Assembly: GCA_020024645.1 (NCBI GenBank)
Contig: JAHHTN010000046.1
Coordinates: 1 to 15,697 of the forward strand
Length of the DNA stretch: 15,697 bases
Direction: 5' to 3'
DNA from: Faecalimonas sp.
GTDB lineage: Bacteria > Bacillota > Clostridia > Lachnospirales > Lachnospiraceae
Below are positions 7,389 to 14,506 of this stretch, piece after piece. Positions within the stretch are counted from its first letter, which is position 1; the number at the start of each line of letters is the position of its first letter. The notes under the pieces are model-generated. The model ran no database searches. It saw only the letters and a list, made by a program, of their open reading frames with translations, and was not told where the DNA came from. The position numbers and the translations under genes are program-made.

Positions 7389-8564
7389 CTACATTCCTCC
7401 ATAACTTTTCTCTACATGTATCACACACTGGTATCTATTGTCAACCTTCTGCAACTCTTTTCTCAAAGTATTACTTACTTCATTCTGCTTTTCTTTATCA
7501 TACTCATATGGTACAACCATATCAAAAATCAAATTAATCCTTTGCTTTCCTTCCACAACGCGAAAATCATGAATAGATACTTTGCTGTCAATTTCATTTA
7601 TTTTAGTATTTGCCATATCCCTTATCTCCAAAATACTCTCATCTCTGATTTCTATCGGATCCATATGAATAACCAAAAATATACCTAAATATTTTTGTGC
7701 ATCTCTCTCGATTTTATCTACAACTTCATGAGAAACCTCAATATCTGCCGTATTAGGAACTTCTGCGTGAATAGATGCCATACTTTTCCCCGGTCCATAA
7801 TTATGTACAATTAAATCGTGTGTACCCTCAATCCCTTCATATTCTTCTACAAACTCTATAATCTTTCGATATACTTCTTTATCAGGAGCAGATCCAATCA
7901 GCGCTTCCATAGTATCTTTCGCAATGCTGATACCTGCCCAAACAACAATTCCAGATACAATCAAACCTACAACTCCATCTATATTTATTCCTGTAATTTT
8001 CCAAAACAAAATAGAAACAACTGTAACTGATGTTGTTATTGCATCTCCCATAGAATCTGTAGCAGTTGCTTGAAGAACCTTTGAATCAATCTTTTTACCT
8101 AGTTTTCTATTAAATGCTCCAAGCCACAATTTCATTCCAATCGAGAAAAGTAATATAACAATGGAAATCCATTGAAATTTCAACTGCTCTGGGTTTATAA
8201 TCTTTCCAACAGAATCTTTTAAAAAAGTTAATCCAACCTGAACAACAAGAAAAGATACAATTAAGGCTGATATATATTCTATTCTACCATGTCCAAACGG
8301 ATGCTCTTCATCTGCGGGCTTACTTGCCATTTTTACCCCTACTAAACTAATAATCGATGAACCAGCATCGGAAAGATTATTGAATGCATCTGCTAAAATG
8401 GAAACACTATGCATCATCAAACCAATAATTCCTTTCCCAATAAATAGAATAATATTACATATAATTCCTACAATTCCGGATAATACACCATATGCTGTTC
8501 TTACTTCCATTTCCTCTACATACTCGTACCTTTTCACAAAATGTTTTACCAAAAATTTTGTCAT
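7389..8564 (-). CDS. Cation diffusion facilitator, Mn-type site, with duplicated C-terminal domain
   Basis: Membrane efflux transporter for divalent metal, driven by H+ exchange in this family. Six helices span roughly residues 26-220. The transport-site quartet appears to be N62-xxx-D66 in helix 2 and D170-xxx-D174 in helix 5. That N-D/D-D set matches manganese exporters such as pneumococcal MntE and differs from the His-containing Zn sites of CzcD/ZitB. At 391 residues it is about 90 longer than the usual 300. The extra length looks like a second copy of the cytoplasmic ferredoxin-like domain: HD at 249-250 and 332-333, each followed 51 residues later by IH (H300, H383). The start ATG follows GAGGAGG closely. 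The gene begins 19 bases after spoIIR ends and is probably co-transcribed with it. Confidence 0.93.
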   Translation of the reverse strand: MTKFLVKHFVKRYEYVEEMEVRTAYGVLSGIVGIICNIILFIGKGIIGLMMHSVSILADAFNNLSDAGSSIISLVGVKMASKPADEEHPFGHGRIEYISALIVSFLVVQVGLTFLKDSVGKIINPEQLKFQWISIVILLFSIGMKLWLGAFNRKLGKKIDSKVLQATATDSMGDAITTSVTVVSILFWKITGINIDGVVGLIVSGIVVWAGISIAKDTMEALIGSAPDKEVYRKIIEFVEEYEGIEGTHDLIVHNYGPGKSMASIHAEVPNTADIEVSHEVVDKIERDAQKYLGIFLVIHMDPIEIRDESILEIRDMANTKINEIDSKVSIHDFRVVEGKQRINLIFDMVVPYEYDKEKQNEVSNTLRKELQKVDNRYQCVIHVEKSYGGM

Positions 8565-8583
8565 ATTCCTCCTCTATTCCTCT

Positions 8584-9216
8584 TTATTTACTACCAAAAA
8601 AGAACCACTTTATTTTAAACTTTGATGTTGCTGTTACCATCTCGTATTCTTCTTCATCTAATACCGTTTTTAATTTCTGTTTACTTTTTTTCGGGACTAC
8701 CGCATTTGTTGCATCTACAAAACAAAGGTTCGGATAAAGTACACACCACCAATTATGCCCTTTTGCTTTTCCTATTTTTATGCGAAGCGCTTCATATTCT
8801 CCTGCTGGAAAAGTCACATCTCCATAAGTTTTTTGTGGAAAATAACTTTCTGTTAACTCTGCTTTCACAGAATAGGAATATCCTTCTTCTCGAATTGTCT
8901 GGTCTGCGACTTGTTCTAACTCCTTTTTATGACTGCCTGTCCACTTTTTCACTTCCTCTACACTTTTTGCATTTGGCAATTTCTGTTTCAAATATACAAG
9001 AATTTCTTCTTTTACTTTCATCTTTAATCTCTGATCTTCTTTGCTATCACTATTTGCAAGAACATGAAATCGTAATACTTCTTCTGCCAATTTCTCTTGT
9101 GTCTTTTCTACTTTTGCTTCTACTAAAACAGATTGTCTATATAGAATCATTCCCGTTAGTATACCTGCAATCAACATGCTAATCGCCATACAAATCCATT
9201 TTCTTTCCTTCTCCAT
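8584..9216 (-). CDS. spoIIR: Stage II sporulation protein R
   Basis: Forespore-made signalling protein. In the known pathway SpoIIR crosses into the intermembrane space and triggers the SpoIIGA protease to cleave pro-sigma-E in the mother cell. The 210 residues start with a charged MEKERK and a hydrophobic segment at about 7-26, a signal or anchor for export. The conserved family blocks follow: LRFHVLANSDS at 48-58, then YFPQKTYGDVTFPAGEYEALRI, and HNWWCVLYPNLCF. The start ATG lies downstream of GAGAGG. A sigma-F-like promoter sits immediately upstream. Length and motif order are normal. The CDF gene follows closely. Its presence shows the organism is, or recently was, spore-forming. Confidence 0.95.
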   Translation of the reverse strand: MEKERKWICMAISMLIAGILTGMILYRQSVLVEAKVEKTQEKLAEEVLRFHVLANSDSKEDQRLKMKVKEEILVYLKQKLPNAKSVEEVKKWTGSHKKELEQVADQTIREEGYSYSVKAELTESYFPQKTYGDVTFPAGEYEALRIKIGKAKGHNWWCVLYPNLCFVDATNAVVPKKSKQKLKTVLDEEEYEMVTATSKFKIKWFFFGSK

Positions 9217-9242
9217 TTTATGTAACCTCTCTTTCTAGACAG

Positions 9243-9270
9243 AGTGTTACCACTTTTGAAAAAGTTATTC
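9243..9270 (-). promoter_or_regulatory. Sigma-F/sigma-G-like promoter for spoIIR
   Basis: On the minus strand GGTAACACT (9243-9251) fits the sigma-F -10 pattern GGnnAnAnT at every fixed position. GAATA (9266-9270), 14 bases further upstream, matches four of five positions of the -35 GYATA. The -10 ends 26 bases before the spoIIR ATG, leaving room for a short leader with its ribosome binding site. The known sigma-F control of spoIIR makes this likely functional. Confidence 0.65.
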
Positions 9271-9275
9271 ATTTT

Positions 9276-9950
9276 TTATTGCTTTGTACGTATTGTATCA
9301 ATAACCGCTTCTACCTGATTATCGATATGACGACAAACGACCTCTGCTGCCGCTTCTTTTTGATGGTGTTCAATATGATTAATGATTTCTTCATGCTCTG
9401 CAACTAAAACAGCATGAAAATTTTTCTTTTTTAAATATTCTACACGGAAACGATACATCTGCTCTCTAAAATTATTCAACAATTGAATTAGGCGCTGATT
9501 ATCTGTCGCCATAAAAATAACATCATGAAACTTTACATCTGCTTCCGCAAATTTAGTTACATCATTTGTTTTTAATGTTTGTTCAAACTCTTTCGCCGCT
9601 TCTTTTAATTGTATCATCTGTTGTTTTGTCATTCGATCGCACGCAAGTTTTACAGCAAGTTCTTCAAGTGCTTTTCTCACTTCCAACACATCACGAAGAC
9701 TTTTCTCCGTAATCTCAGCAACTTCTGCACCTTTTCTTGGAATCATTAAGACAAGCCCCTCCAATTCTAGTTTTCTGATTGCCTCACGAATTGGGGTACG
9801 GCTAACTCCAAGTTTATTTGCTAACTGAATTTCCATCAGTCTTTCTCCTGGTTTCAATTCTCCTCTTAAAATTGCCTGACGCAATGTATTAAACACCACA
9901 TCGCGAAGTGGCAAATATTCATTCATATTTACTTGAAAATTTGTTTCCAT
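9276..9950 (-). CDS. GntR-family regulator, FadR/FCD subfamily with metal-binding effector domain
   Basis: Transcription factor of 224 residues. The winged helix spans about 12-78, with LANKLGVSRTPIREAIRKLE (43-62) as the helix-turn-helix. The FCD effector domain spans about 85-215. D138, H142, H186 and H208 fall at the metal-ligand positions of FCD proteins (Zn/Ni with an organic acid effector), so it probably senses a small carboxylate through a metal. The start ATG at 9948-9950 is used: the ribosome binding site GAGAGG lies in the last codons of ispE, five bases separate the genes, and the alternative M9 has no such site. The gene is thus coupled to ispE. The target and effector cannot be read from the sequence; no catabolic operon lies next to it. 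Confidence 0.93.
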   Translation of the reverse strand: METNFQVNMNEYLPLRDVVFNTLRQAILRGELKPGERLMEIQLANKLGVSRTPIREAIRKLELEGLVLMIPRKGAEVAEITEKSLRDVLEVRKALEELAVKLACDRMTKQQMIQLKEAAKEFEQTLKTNDVTKFAEADVKFHDVIFMATDNQRLIQLLNNFREQMYRFRVEYLKKKNFHAVLVAEHEEIINHIEHHQKEAAAEVVCRHIDNQVEAVIDTIRTKQ

Positions 9951-9955
9951 ATTAT

Positions 9956-10831
9956 TTATCTTCCTCTCGTATTATGCACATTAGTTACATAAACCTGTTT
10001 TGATAACCTTCTCTTTTTAATTTCTATATATGCCTGCTTTGCATGCTTTCTCTCTTTAAAAATACCAAAGACGGTAGGGCCACTTCCGCTCATCATAGCA
10101 TTCAATGCTCCGGCGTCTTTCATCACTTTTTTTATTTTTTCTATAATTGGATAATCACCAATCGTCACTTCCTCAAGTACATTTCCCATATTAGAAGTGA
10201 TTTTATCTAAGTTCTGCTCTTCCAATCCTTCTATAATCCCGTCAATATTTGGATGATTTACAATATTGAGTGCATCTAACTTCTCATATACCGTCTTTGT
10301 TGAAACACTAACAGATGGCTTTGCAATCAAAACGTAACATTTTGGAAGGGCTGGCAGAGGAGTTAATTCTTCTCCGATTCCCTCTGCCAAAACTGTTCCA
10401 CGCATAATGCAATATGGTACATCCGCCCCCAACTTGACTCCTCTCTCCATAAGTTCCTGCTGAGAAAGTCCAAGTTGATACATTTTATTCATCCCAAACA
10501 AAACTGTAGCCGCATTGGAACTTCCTCCTGCCATTCCAGCCGACACCGGAATAAATTTATTTAATCGAATGGATATGCCCCCTTCAATCTTAAATTCATC
10601 CATAAGTAGTTTCGCCGCTTTATATGCAATATTATTTTCGTTTGCTGGAAGATAAAAAAGATTTGTTTCTAAATGAATTCCTTCCTCCTTTGTCTTCTTC
10701 ATAAAAACATCATCATACAAATAAATCGTCTGCATAACCATACGTACATCATGGTAACCGTTTTCTCTTCTTCCCAAAACATCCAGACCTAAATTTATCT
10801 TTGCCAATGCTTTTAATTCCAATTTATCCAT
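9956..10831 (-). CDS. ispE: 4-diphosphocytidyl-2-C-methyl-D-erythritol kinase
   Basis: GHMP kinase of the MEP isoprenoid pathway; it phosphorylates the 2-hydroxyl of CDP-methylerythritol with ATP. The 291 residues carry all expected motifs: AKINLGLDVLGRRENGYHDV from residue 10 with K11, the glycine-rich ATP loop PVSAGMAGGSSNAA at 95-108, GADVP with catalytic D137, and the C-terminal GHMP motif MSGSGPTVFG. The start ATG follows GGAAGGAG by six bases. The gene sits between sipL and the GntR regulator, an order that I recall from Clostridioides difficile. A consensus -10 lies in the short gap after sipL, so it can be expressed in growth without the sporulation promoters further upstream. Confidence 0.97.
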   Translation of the reverse strand: MDKLELKALAKINLGLDVLGRRENGYHDVRMVMQTIYLYDDVFMKKTKEEGIHLETNLFYLPANENNIAYKAAKLLMDEFKIEGGISIRLNKFIPVSAGMAGGSSNAATVLFGMNKMYQLGLSQQELMERGVKLGADVPYCIMRGTVLAEGIGEELTPLPALPKCYVLIAKPSVSVSTKTVYEKLDALNIVNHPNIDGIIEGLEEQNLDKITSNMGNVLEEVTIGDYPIIEKIKKVMKDAGALNAMMSGSGPTVFGIFKERKHAKQAYIEIKKRRLSKQVYVTNVHNTRGR

Positions 10832-10869
10832 GCGCTACTCCTTCCCATTCGCTTTTGTATCTTGTATAC

Positions 10870-10886
10870 ATTATACTTAAAGTATA
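10870..10886 (-). promoter_or_regulatory. Candidate ispE promoter element with overlapping palindrome
   Basis: Minus-strand TATAAT (10870-10875) is a perfect -10, but no good -35 is visible at 16-18 bases. A 7+1+7 palindrome, TATACTT-T-AAGTATA (10872-10886), overlaps both this -10 and the sipL stop codon (10877-10879). It could be an operator, or simply AT-rich coincidence. Confidence 0.4.
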
Positions 10887-12439
10887 CTCATATTTTCTTT
10901 AAAAATCAATATCTTATCTCCCTCTTTTATTTCATTTCCATTCAAGCCATTTGCTGTTTGAATACGTTCTACCGTTGTTCTATATTTCTTTGCCAAATCC
11001 CACAGTTCATCTCCTTCTTTAACAATATACCCTATAACCCCTGGCTCTTTTCCAATTTTTTCTAAATCAAAAGGTTTTTTTTCTATATCTACAATTATAT
11101 TTTGCCATAACTGGTGACGAATAAAACTATGGAATGCTAAGACTGCTTTTACTTCTACCTCACCACTTCCAAGCATAGATACAGAAAGTTGTTCTAATCC
11201 ATAATTCACATCAAATATTGTTTCATCACTCATCCCATCACATTCAATAAGATAAGAAAATGGTATCATTCCTTGCCATGTGTCAAATGGAATATCATCA
11301 CTTTCTTTCACATATAAAAATTGCAGATGTAAAATTCCTTCTATTTGAATTCCTTGTTCCCCTTTCTCTATTTTTTCCACCTGCACTTCACCTCTGTTAT
11401 AGCAAATCTGCAAAACATCCTCTCGCAATTCCGGTACAGATAATTGTTCTGATACCTTGCATTTAGAATGATTTTGAAGAACAAGTTCCTCGCTTCTTAC
11501 CTTTTGTCTTTTTAAATCACACTCATGCTGTAGCGAGTAAACATCTTCAATTACTTCCACCTCTTCTTCTTCGTAAACAGAAATTTTCAAATTTAATGTA
11601 CCCTCTATACCAATGGAGCGCATCTCCCCATCTTCATCTGTTCGCATTTCTATATGCACTTCATCTAAATTTGCAGTAACATAATGATACATATTCATCT
11701 CAACACCAGAACTATTTATCCGTCCTTCATAAGAAACTCCCTGTTCTATCCAGTCCATCTTTCCTTCTGGAGATTCATATAAACAAAATATACTTAATTC
11801 CCCTAACAAGCAAAGAGCATCTTCCTCCAACTTCGTATCTAATTTTCGATTAGATACATCTGTCCATAAAATCACCCCTATATTTTCCTTCGTTCCCGGA
11901 AGAGTCACTTCCTCTTTAATTCTATACGTATCCCTTCTTCCTGTATGTAATTGCAATAATTGATATTCCTTTTTCTTCTTATATAAAGGTTCTTCACTTT
12001 CAATCCCCGTTGTCAGTGAAATAGTATCTTCTATTTCCTTTCCGATTTCCAATTCTACCACTGCTTTAATGCTTAGTTTACGAGAATGAATCATAGATAC
12101 CGTAAATTCTGTTCGTAAATTTCTAACAGCATATATTCCCTCTCCTATCCCCTCTTCCACATATATCATTTCCTCAAAAGGACATTTTCCATCCAAAGAA
12201 GTTAACTTAGTTTCCCCTTCTTCAGTCACATATAAAACTTGAAAATATACGTTTCCCGTTACACGCACATAATTTTCAAGTGGTTCTATTTTCTCTACTC
12301 TCGCTTCCCCTTTACTCATCACAATTTTAGAGACATCCCTTTTTGCATCAGGAACGTTATAATCATCATCCACAAAAAACTGATTGGTAATCCCTCTTTC
12401 CATGCAGTTTATACGCATCTGCTTTTTCATAAATTCCAT
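10877..12439 (-). CDS. sipL: SipL-like spore coat morphogenesis protein: three SPOCS (DUF3794) domains plus LysM
   Basis: A 520-residue protein built of three SPOCS/DUF3794 modules (about 27-120, 165-265 and 335-430) and a C-terminal LysM domain (470-513, from GYIVKEGDELWDLAKKY to GDKILIF). This domain order and length match SipL of Clostridioides difficile. That protein binds the SpoIVA ATPase through its LysM domain and is needed to encase the forespore with coat, a role played by SpoVID in Bacillus. The start ATG at 12437-12439 lies six bases after AGGAGG; a frame 14 codons longer overlaps the upstream gene without a binding site. The upstream lipoprotein stop (TAG, 12450-12452) merges with this binding site, so the two are translationally coupled. 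The next gene downstream is ispE. Confidence 0.88.
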   Translation of the reverse strand: MEFMKKQMRINCMERGITNQFFVDDDYNVPDAKRDVSKIVMSKGEARVEKIEPLENYVRVTGNVYFQVLYVTEEGETKLTSLDGKCPFEEMIYVEEGIGEGIYAVRNLRTEFTVSMIHSRKLSIKAVVELEIGKEIEDTISLTTGIESEEPLYKKKKEYQLLQLHTGRRDTYRIKEEVTLPGTKENIGVILWTDVSNRKLDTKLEEDALCLLGELSIFCLYESPEGKMDWIEQGVSYEGRINSSGVEMNMYHYVTANLDEVHIEMRTDEDGEMRSIGIEGTLNLKISVYEEEEVEVIEDVYSLQHECDLKRQKVRSEELVLQNHSKCKVSEQLSVPELREDVLQICYNRGEVQVEKIEKGEQGIQIEGILHLQFLYVKESDDIPFDTWQGMIPFSYLIECDGMSDETIFDVNYGLEQLSVSMLGSGEVEVKAVLAFHSFIRHQLWQNIIVDIEKKPFDLEKIGKEPGVIGYIVKEGDELWDLAKKYRTTVERIQTANGLNGNEIKEGDKILIFKENMSIL

Positions 12440-12449
12440 AAAATCCCTC

Positions 12450-12857
12450 CTATTCAAATATAACCGTTTTTCCAGAAACATTCAGTTGAACAACTATATA
12501 CGGGTTGTTGGACTTTTTTATTACTTTTTCCTGTTTGGACGGTCCAATTAAATTCGTGTGAAAATAAATTTCTTTTTCTGTTTCTTCACATTTTTTTACC
12601 TTTACACTATAACCAGTAGTTTGTTTTTCCCCATACCCTTGTGCAATATACAAAAATCCATTATCTTCATATGTAAGTCTAAATGCCTTTTCTTTTTCCC
12701 TATCCATTTCTTTTTTTAATTCTTTCGGTATCATTTCTTCTTTTACAACAGTAAATTTTATATCCTTTCCATTTTCCTTTTGGCTTTTATGTATGCAACA
12801 GCCTGTAAATGAAAGGAATATACAGATACAGATGAAACAAAAAACTACTTTTTTCAT
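12450..12857 (-). CDS. Small lipoprotein with a PrcB_C-like domain
   Basis: A 135-residue probable lipoprotein. The N-terminus has Lys-Lys, a hydrophobic run with several cysteines (4-17), and FTGC with the lipidated cysteine at C20, after which a charged linker begins. Residues about 70-125 resemble the PrcB C-terminal domain: GEKQTTGYSVKV at 76-87 and PYIVVQL near the end. That domain was named from the PrcB subunit of the Treponema PrtP protease complex; it is widespread in anaerobic Firmicutes without known function. The start ATG follows AAGGAG by eight bases. It is coupled to sipL, with a ten-base gap whose ribosome binding site shares the stop codon, and it stands first in the operon behind a sigma-E-like site. 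A sporulation or envelope role is inferred from context only. Confidence 0.8.
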   Translation of the reverse strand: MKKVVFCFICICIFLSFTGCCIHKSQKENGKDIKFTVVKEEMIPKELKKEMDREKEKAFRLTYEDNGFLYIAQGYGEKQTTGYSVKVKKCEETEKEIYFHTNLIGPSKQEKVIKKSNNPYIVVQLNVSGKTVIFE

Positions 12858-12899
12858 CCGCTTCTCTCCTTGCGTTCTCCCTATATCTTATTATCTTTC

Positions 12900-12928
12900 T
12901 TGTCTTTTTATGTGCCCTCTAGTATAAT
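12900..12928 (+). promoter_or_regulatory. Sigma-A promoter for malQ
   Basis: -35 TTGTCT (12900-12905), 17-base spacer, consensus -10 TATAAT (12923-12928), giving a leader of about 30 bases that contains AAAGGA eight bases before the malQ ATG. It overlaps the candidate sigma-E promoter on the opposite strand. Confidence 0.65.
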
Positions 12929-12932
12929 ATTC
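12905..12932 (-). promoter_or_regulatory. Possible sigma-E-like promoter for the lipoprotein-sipL operon
   Basis: On the minus strand GAATATT (12926-12932) matches the sigma-E -35 pattern KMATATT completely. CATAAAAA (12905-12912) matches CATAnAnn of the -10 CATACANT, missing the C and the final T. The spacer of 13 is at the short end. Known sigma-E control of sipL in Clostridioides difficile supports the idea; the sequence alone is moderate evidence. Confidence 0.4.
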
Positions 12933-12965
12933 TTTAACATATAAAAGCATAGAAAGGAATCTACT

Positions 12966-14492
12966 ATGATTTTTGAAACAGCAGAAAAAGCATATGAACC
13001 ACCTGCTCGCATATCTGGCATTTTACTACATCCGACCTCACTTCCTTCTCCTTACGGTATAGGGGATTTAGGTGATGAAGCATATCATTTTATAGATTTT
13101 TTAGAAAAAGCAGGACAGCATCTATGGCAGACACTTCCAGTTGGACCAACTGGTTTCGGAGACTCTCCTTATCAAAGTTTTTCAGCTTTTGCAGGACAAC
13201 CTTTATTAATTAGTCCAAAACATTTAAAAGAACTTGGACTTTTAACAGAAAAAGATTTAGTAAATTGTCCATGTAATGACGCTGACAAAGTAAATTACGG
13301 TGATGTTATTTTATGGAAGACAGAAATTTTGCATAAATCTTATACAAATTATTGTTGTACTGCAGATAAAATGTTGTTGGAAGAATATGACTCTTTTTAC
13401 AAAAGTAATCGCTTTTGGCTTGATGATTACGCACTTTTCATGGCTTGCAAAGAAGTTCACAATGGGCAGTGTTGGCTTGAATGGGAGGAAGACTATCGTT
13501 TTCCTTCCAAATCCTTTTTTAAAAATTTAGAAACTACGCTTGAAAAAGAAATTGGTTATCACCGCTTTGTACAATTTATTTTCTTTAAAGAGTGGTATGC
13601 ATTAAAGGAATACGCCAATAAAAAAGAAATAAAGATTATCGGAGATATTCCAATTTTTGTTTCTTTAGATAGCGCTGATGTTTGGTCAAATCAACAATTA
13701 TTCCAATTAGACAGCAAAGGATTTCCAACTGAAGTAGCAGGAGTTCCCCCTGATTATTTTTCAGAGACAGGGCAACTTTGGGGTAACCCTCTATATAAAT
13801 GGGAATCACATAAAAAAACTGGTTTTCAATGGTGGATTTCCCGTGTGCAAAATCAACTCGGGCTTTTCGATTATTTAAGAATTGACCATTTCCGTGGATT
13901 TGAGGCATATTGGGCAGTGCCTTACGGAGAAGAAACTGCAATCAACGGAAAATGGAAAACTGGACCAAAAGAAGACTTTTTCCTTGCTATAGAAAAAGTA
14001 CTTGGAAAAGATTTACCGATTATCGCAGAAGATCTAGGCGTAATTACACCTGAAGTGGAACGACTTCGTGATCGTTTTCGTTTTCCAGGAATGAAAGTCT
14101 TACAATTTGCCTTTGAATCCGAAACCGAAAGCAGTTTCCTTCCACATCAATTTACTACAACAAACTGTATCTGTTACACAGGTACTCACGATAATAACAC
14201 AACAAAAGGTTGGTATGAAACAGCCAATGAATTATCACGGGATAAAGTACGTCGTTACATGAATACAGATGGAAATTCTGTTCATTTTGATTTTATCCGA
14301 ACTTGTTTGGGAACAATTGCTGCTTATGCCATTTTCCCTTTACAAGACGTTCTTGGTATCGGTGAAGCTGGCCGCATGAATTGTCCAGGCGTAGCAACTG
14401 ACAACTGGACATGGCGCTATCGTAAAGAACTGTTGACAGATGAACTTGCTAAAAAATTATTAGAATTAACCCATTTATATGGAAGATATTAG
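12966..14492 (+). CDS. malQ: 4-alpha-glucanotransferase (amylomaltase, GH77)
   Basis: Cytoplasmic disproportionating enzyme that moves maltosyl or longer glucan units between alpha-1,4-glucans, used in maltodextrin and glycogen metabolism. It has 508 residues, normal for GH77. Motifs seen: GILLHPTSLPSPYGIGDLG near residue 18, the PVGPTGFGDSPYQS active-site loop, GDIPIFVSLDSADVW, GVPPDYFSETGQLWGNPLY, and the closing DNWTWRY. The catalytic triad is D307 (nucleophile, in RIDHFRG), E355 (acid/base, in AEDLG) and D409 (in THDNN). The start ATG follows AAAGGA by eight bases. It is transcribed divergently from the lipoprotein-sipL operon, and plsC follows 14 bases after its stop, so the pair is probably an operon although the functions are unrelated. 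Confidence 0.97.
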   Translation: MIFETAEKAYEPPARISGILLHPTSLPSPYGIGDLGDEAYHFIDFLEKAGQHLWQTLPVGPTGFGDSPYQSFSAFAGQPLLISPKHLKELGLLTEKDLVNCPCNDADKVNYGDVILWKTEILHKSYTNYCCTADKMLLEEYDSFYKSNRFWLDDYALFMACKEVHNGQCWLEWEEDYRFPSKSFFKNLETTLEKEIGYHRFVQFIFFKEWYALKEYANKKEIKIIGDIPIFVSLDSADVWSNQQLFQLDSKGFPTEVAGVPPDYFSETGQLWGNPLYKWESHKKTGFQWWISRVQNQLGLFDYLRIDHFRGFEAYWAVPYGEETAINGKWKTGPKEDFFLAIEKVLGKDLPIIAEDLGVITPEVERLRDRFRFPGMKVLQFAFESETESSFLPHQFTTTNCICYTGTHDNNTTKGWYETANELSRDKVRRYMNTDGNSVHFDFIRTCLGTIAAYAIFPLQDVLGIGEAGRMNCPGVATDNWTWRYRKELLTDELAKKLLELTHLYGRY

Positions 14493-14506
14493 AAAGGATT
14501 TACGTT

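Noticed and set aside
7321..7428. 36-codon N-terminal extension of the S1-domain gene overlapping the CDF gene
   Set aside because: It has no ribosome binding site, lacks similarity to the S1 family start, and overlaps the transporter; ATG at 7318-7320 has AGGAG at ideal spacing.
8622..9182. Rightward 186-codon open frame opposite spoIIR
   Set aside because: It is leucine-rich antisense shadow of a well-conserved coding region and has no ribosome binding site.
9243..9275. Terminator between gntR and spoIIR formed by ACTTTT/AAAAGT
   Set aside because: The stem is only six A/T-rich pairs with a two-base gap and no T run; the sequence is better explained as promoter.
12440..12481. 14-codon longer start for the SipL-like protein
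   Set aside because: It runs into the coding end of the lipoprotein gene and has no binding site, whereas AGGAGG sits six bases before the inner ATG.
13636..13941. Leftward 101-codon open frame opposite malQ
   Set aside because: It lies wholly within the catalytic region of malQ and has no domain or binding-site support.
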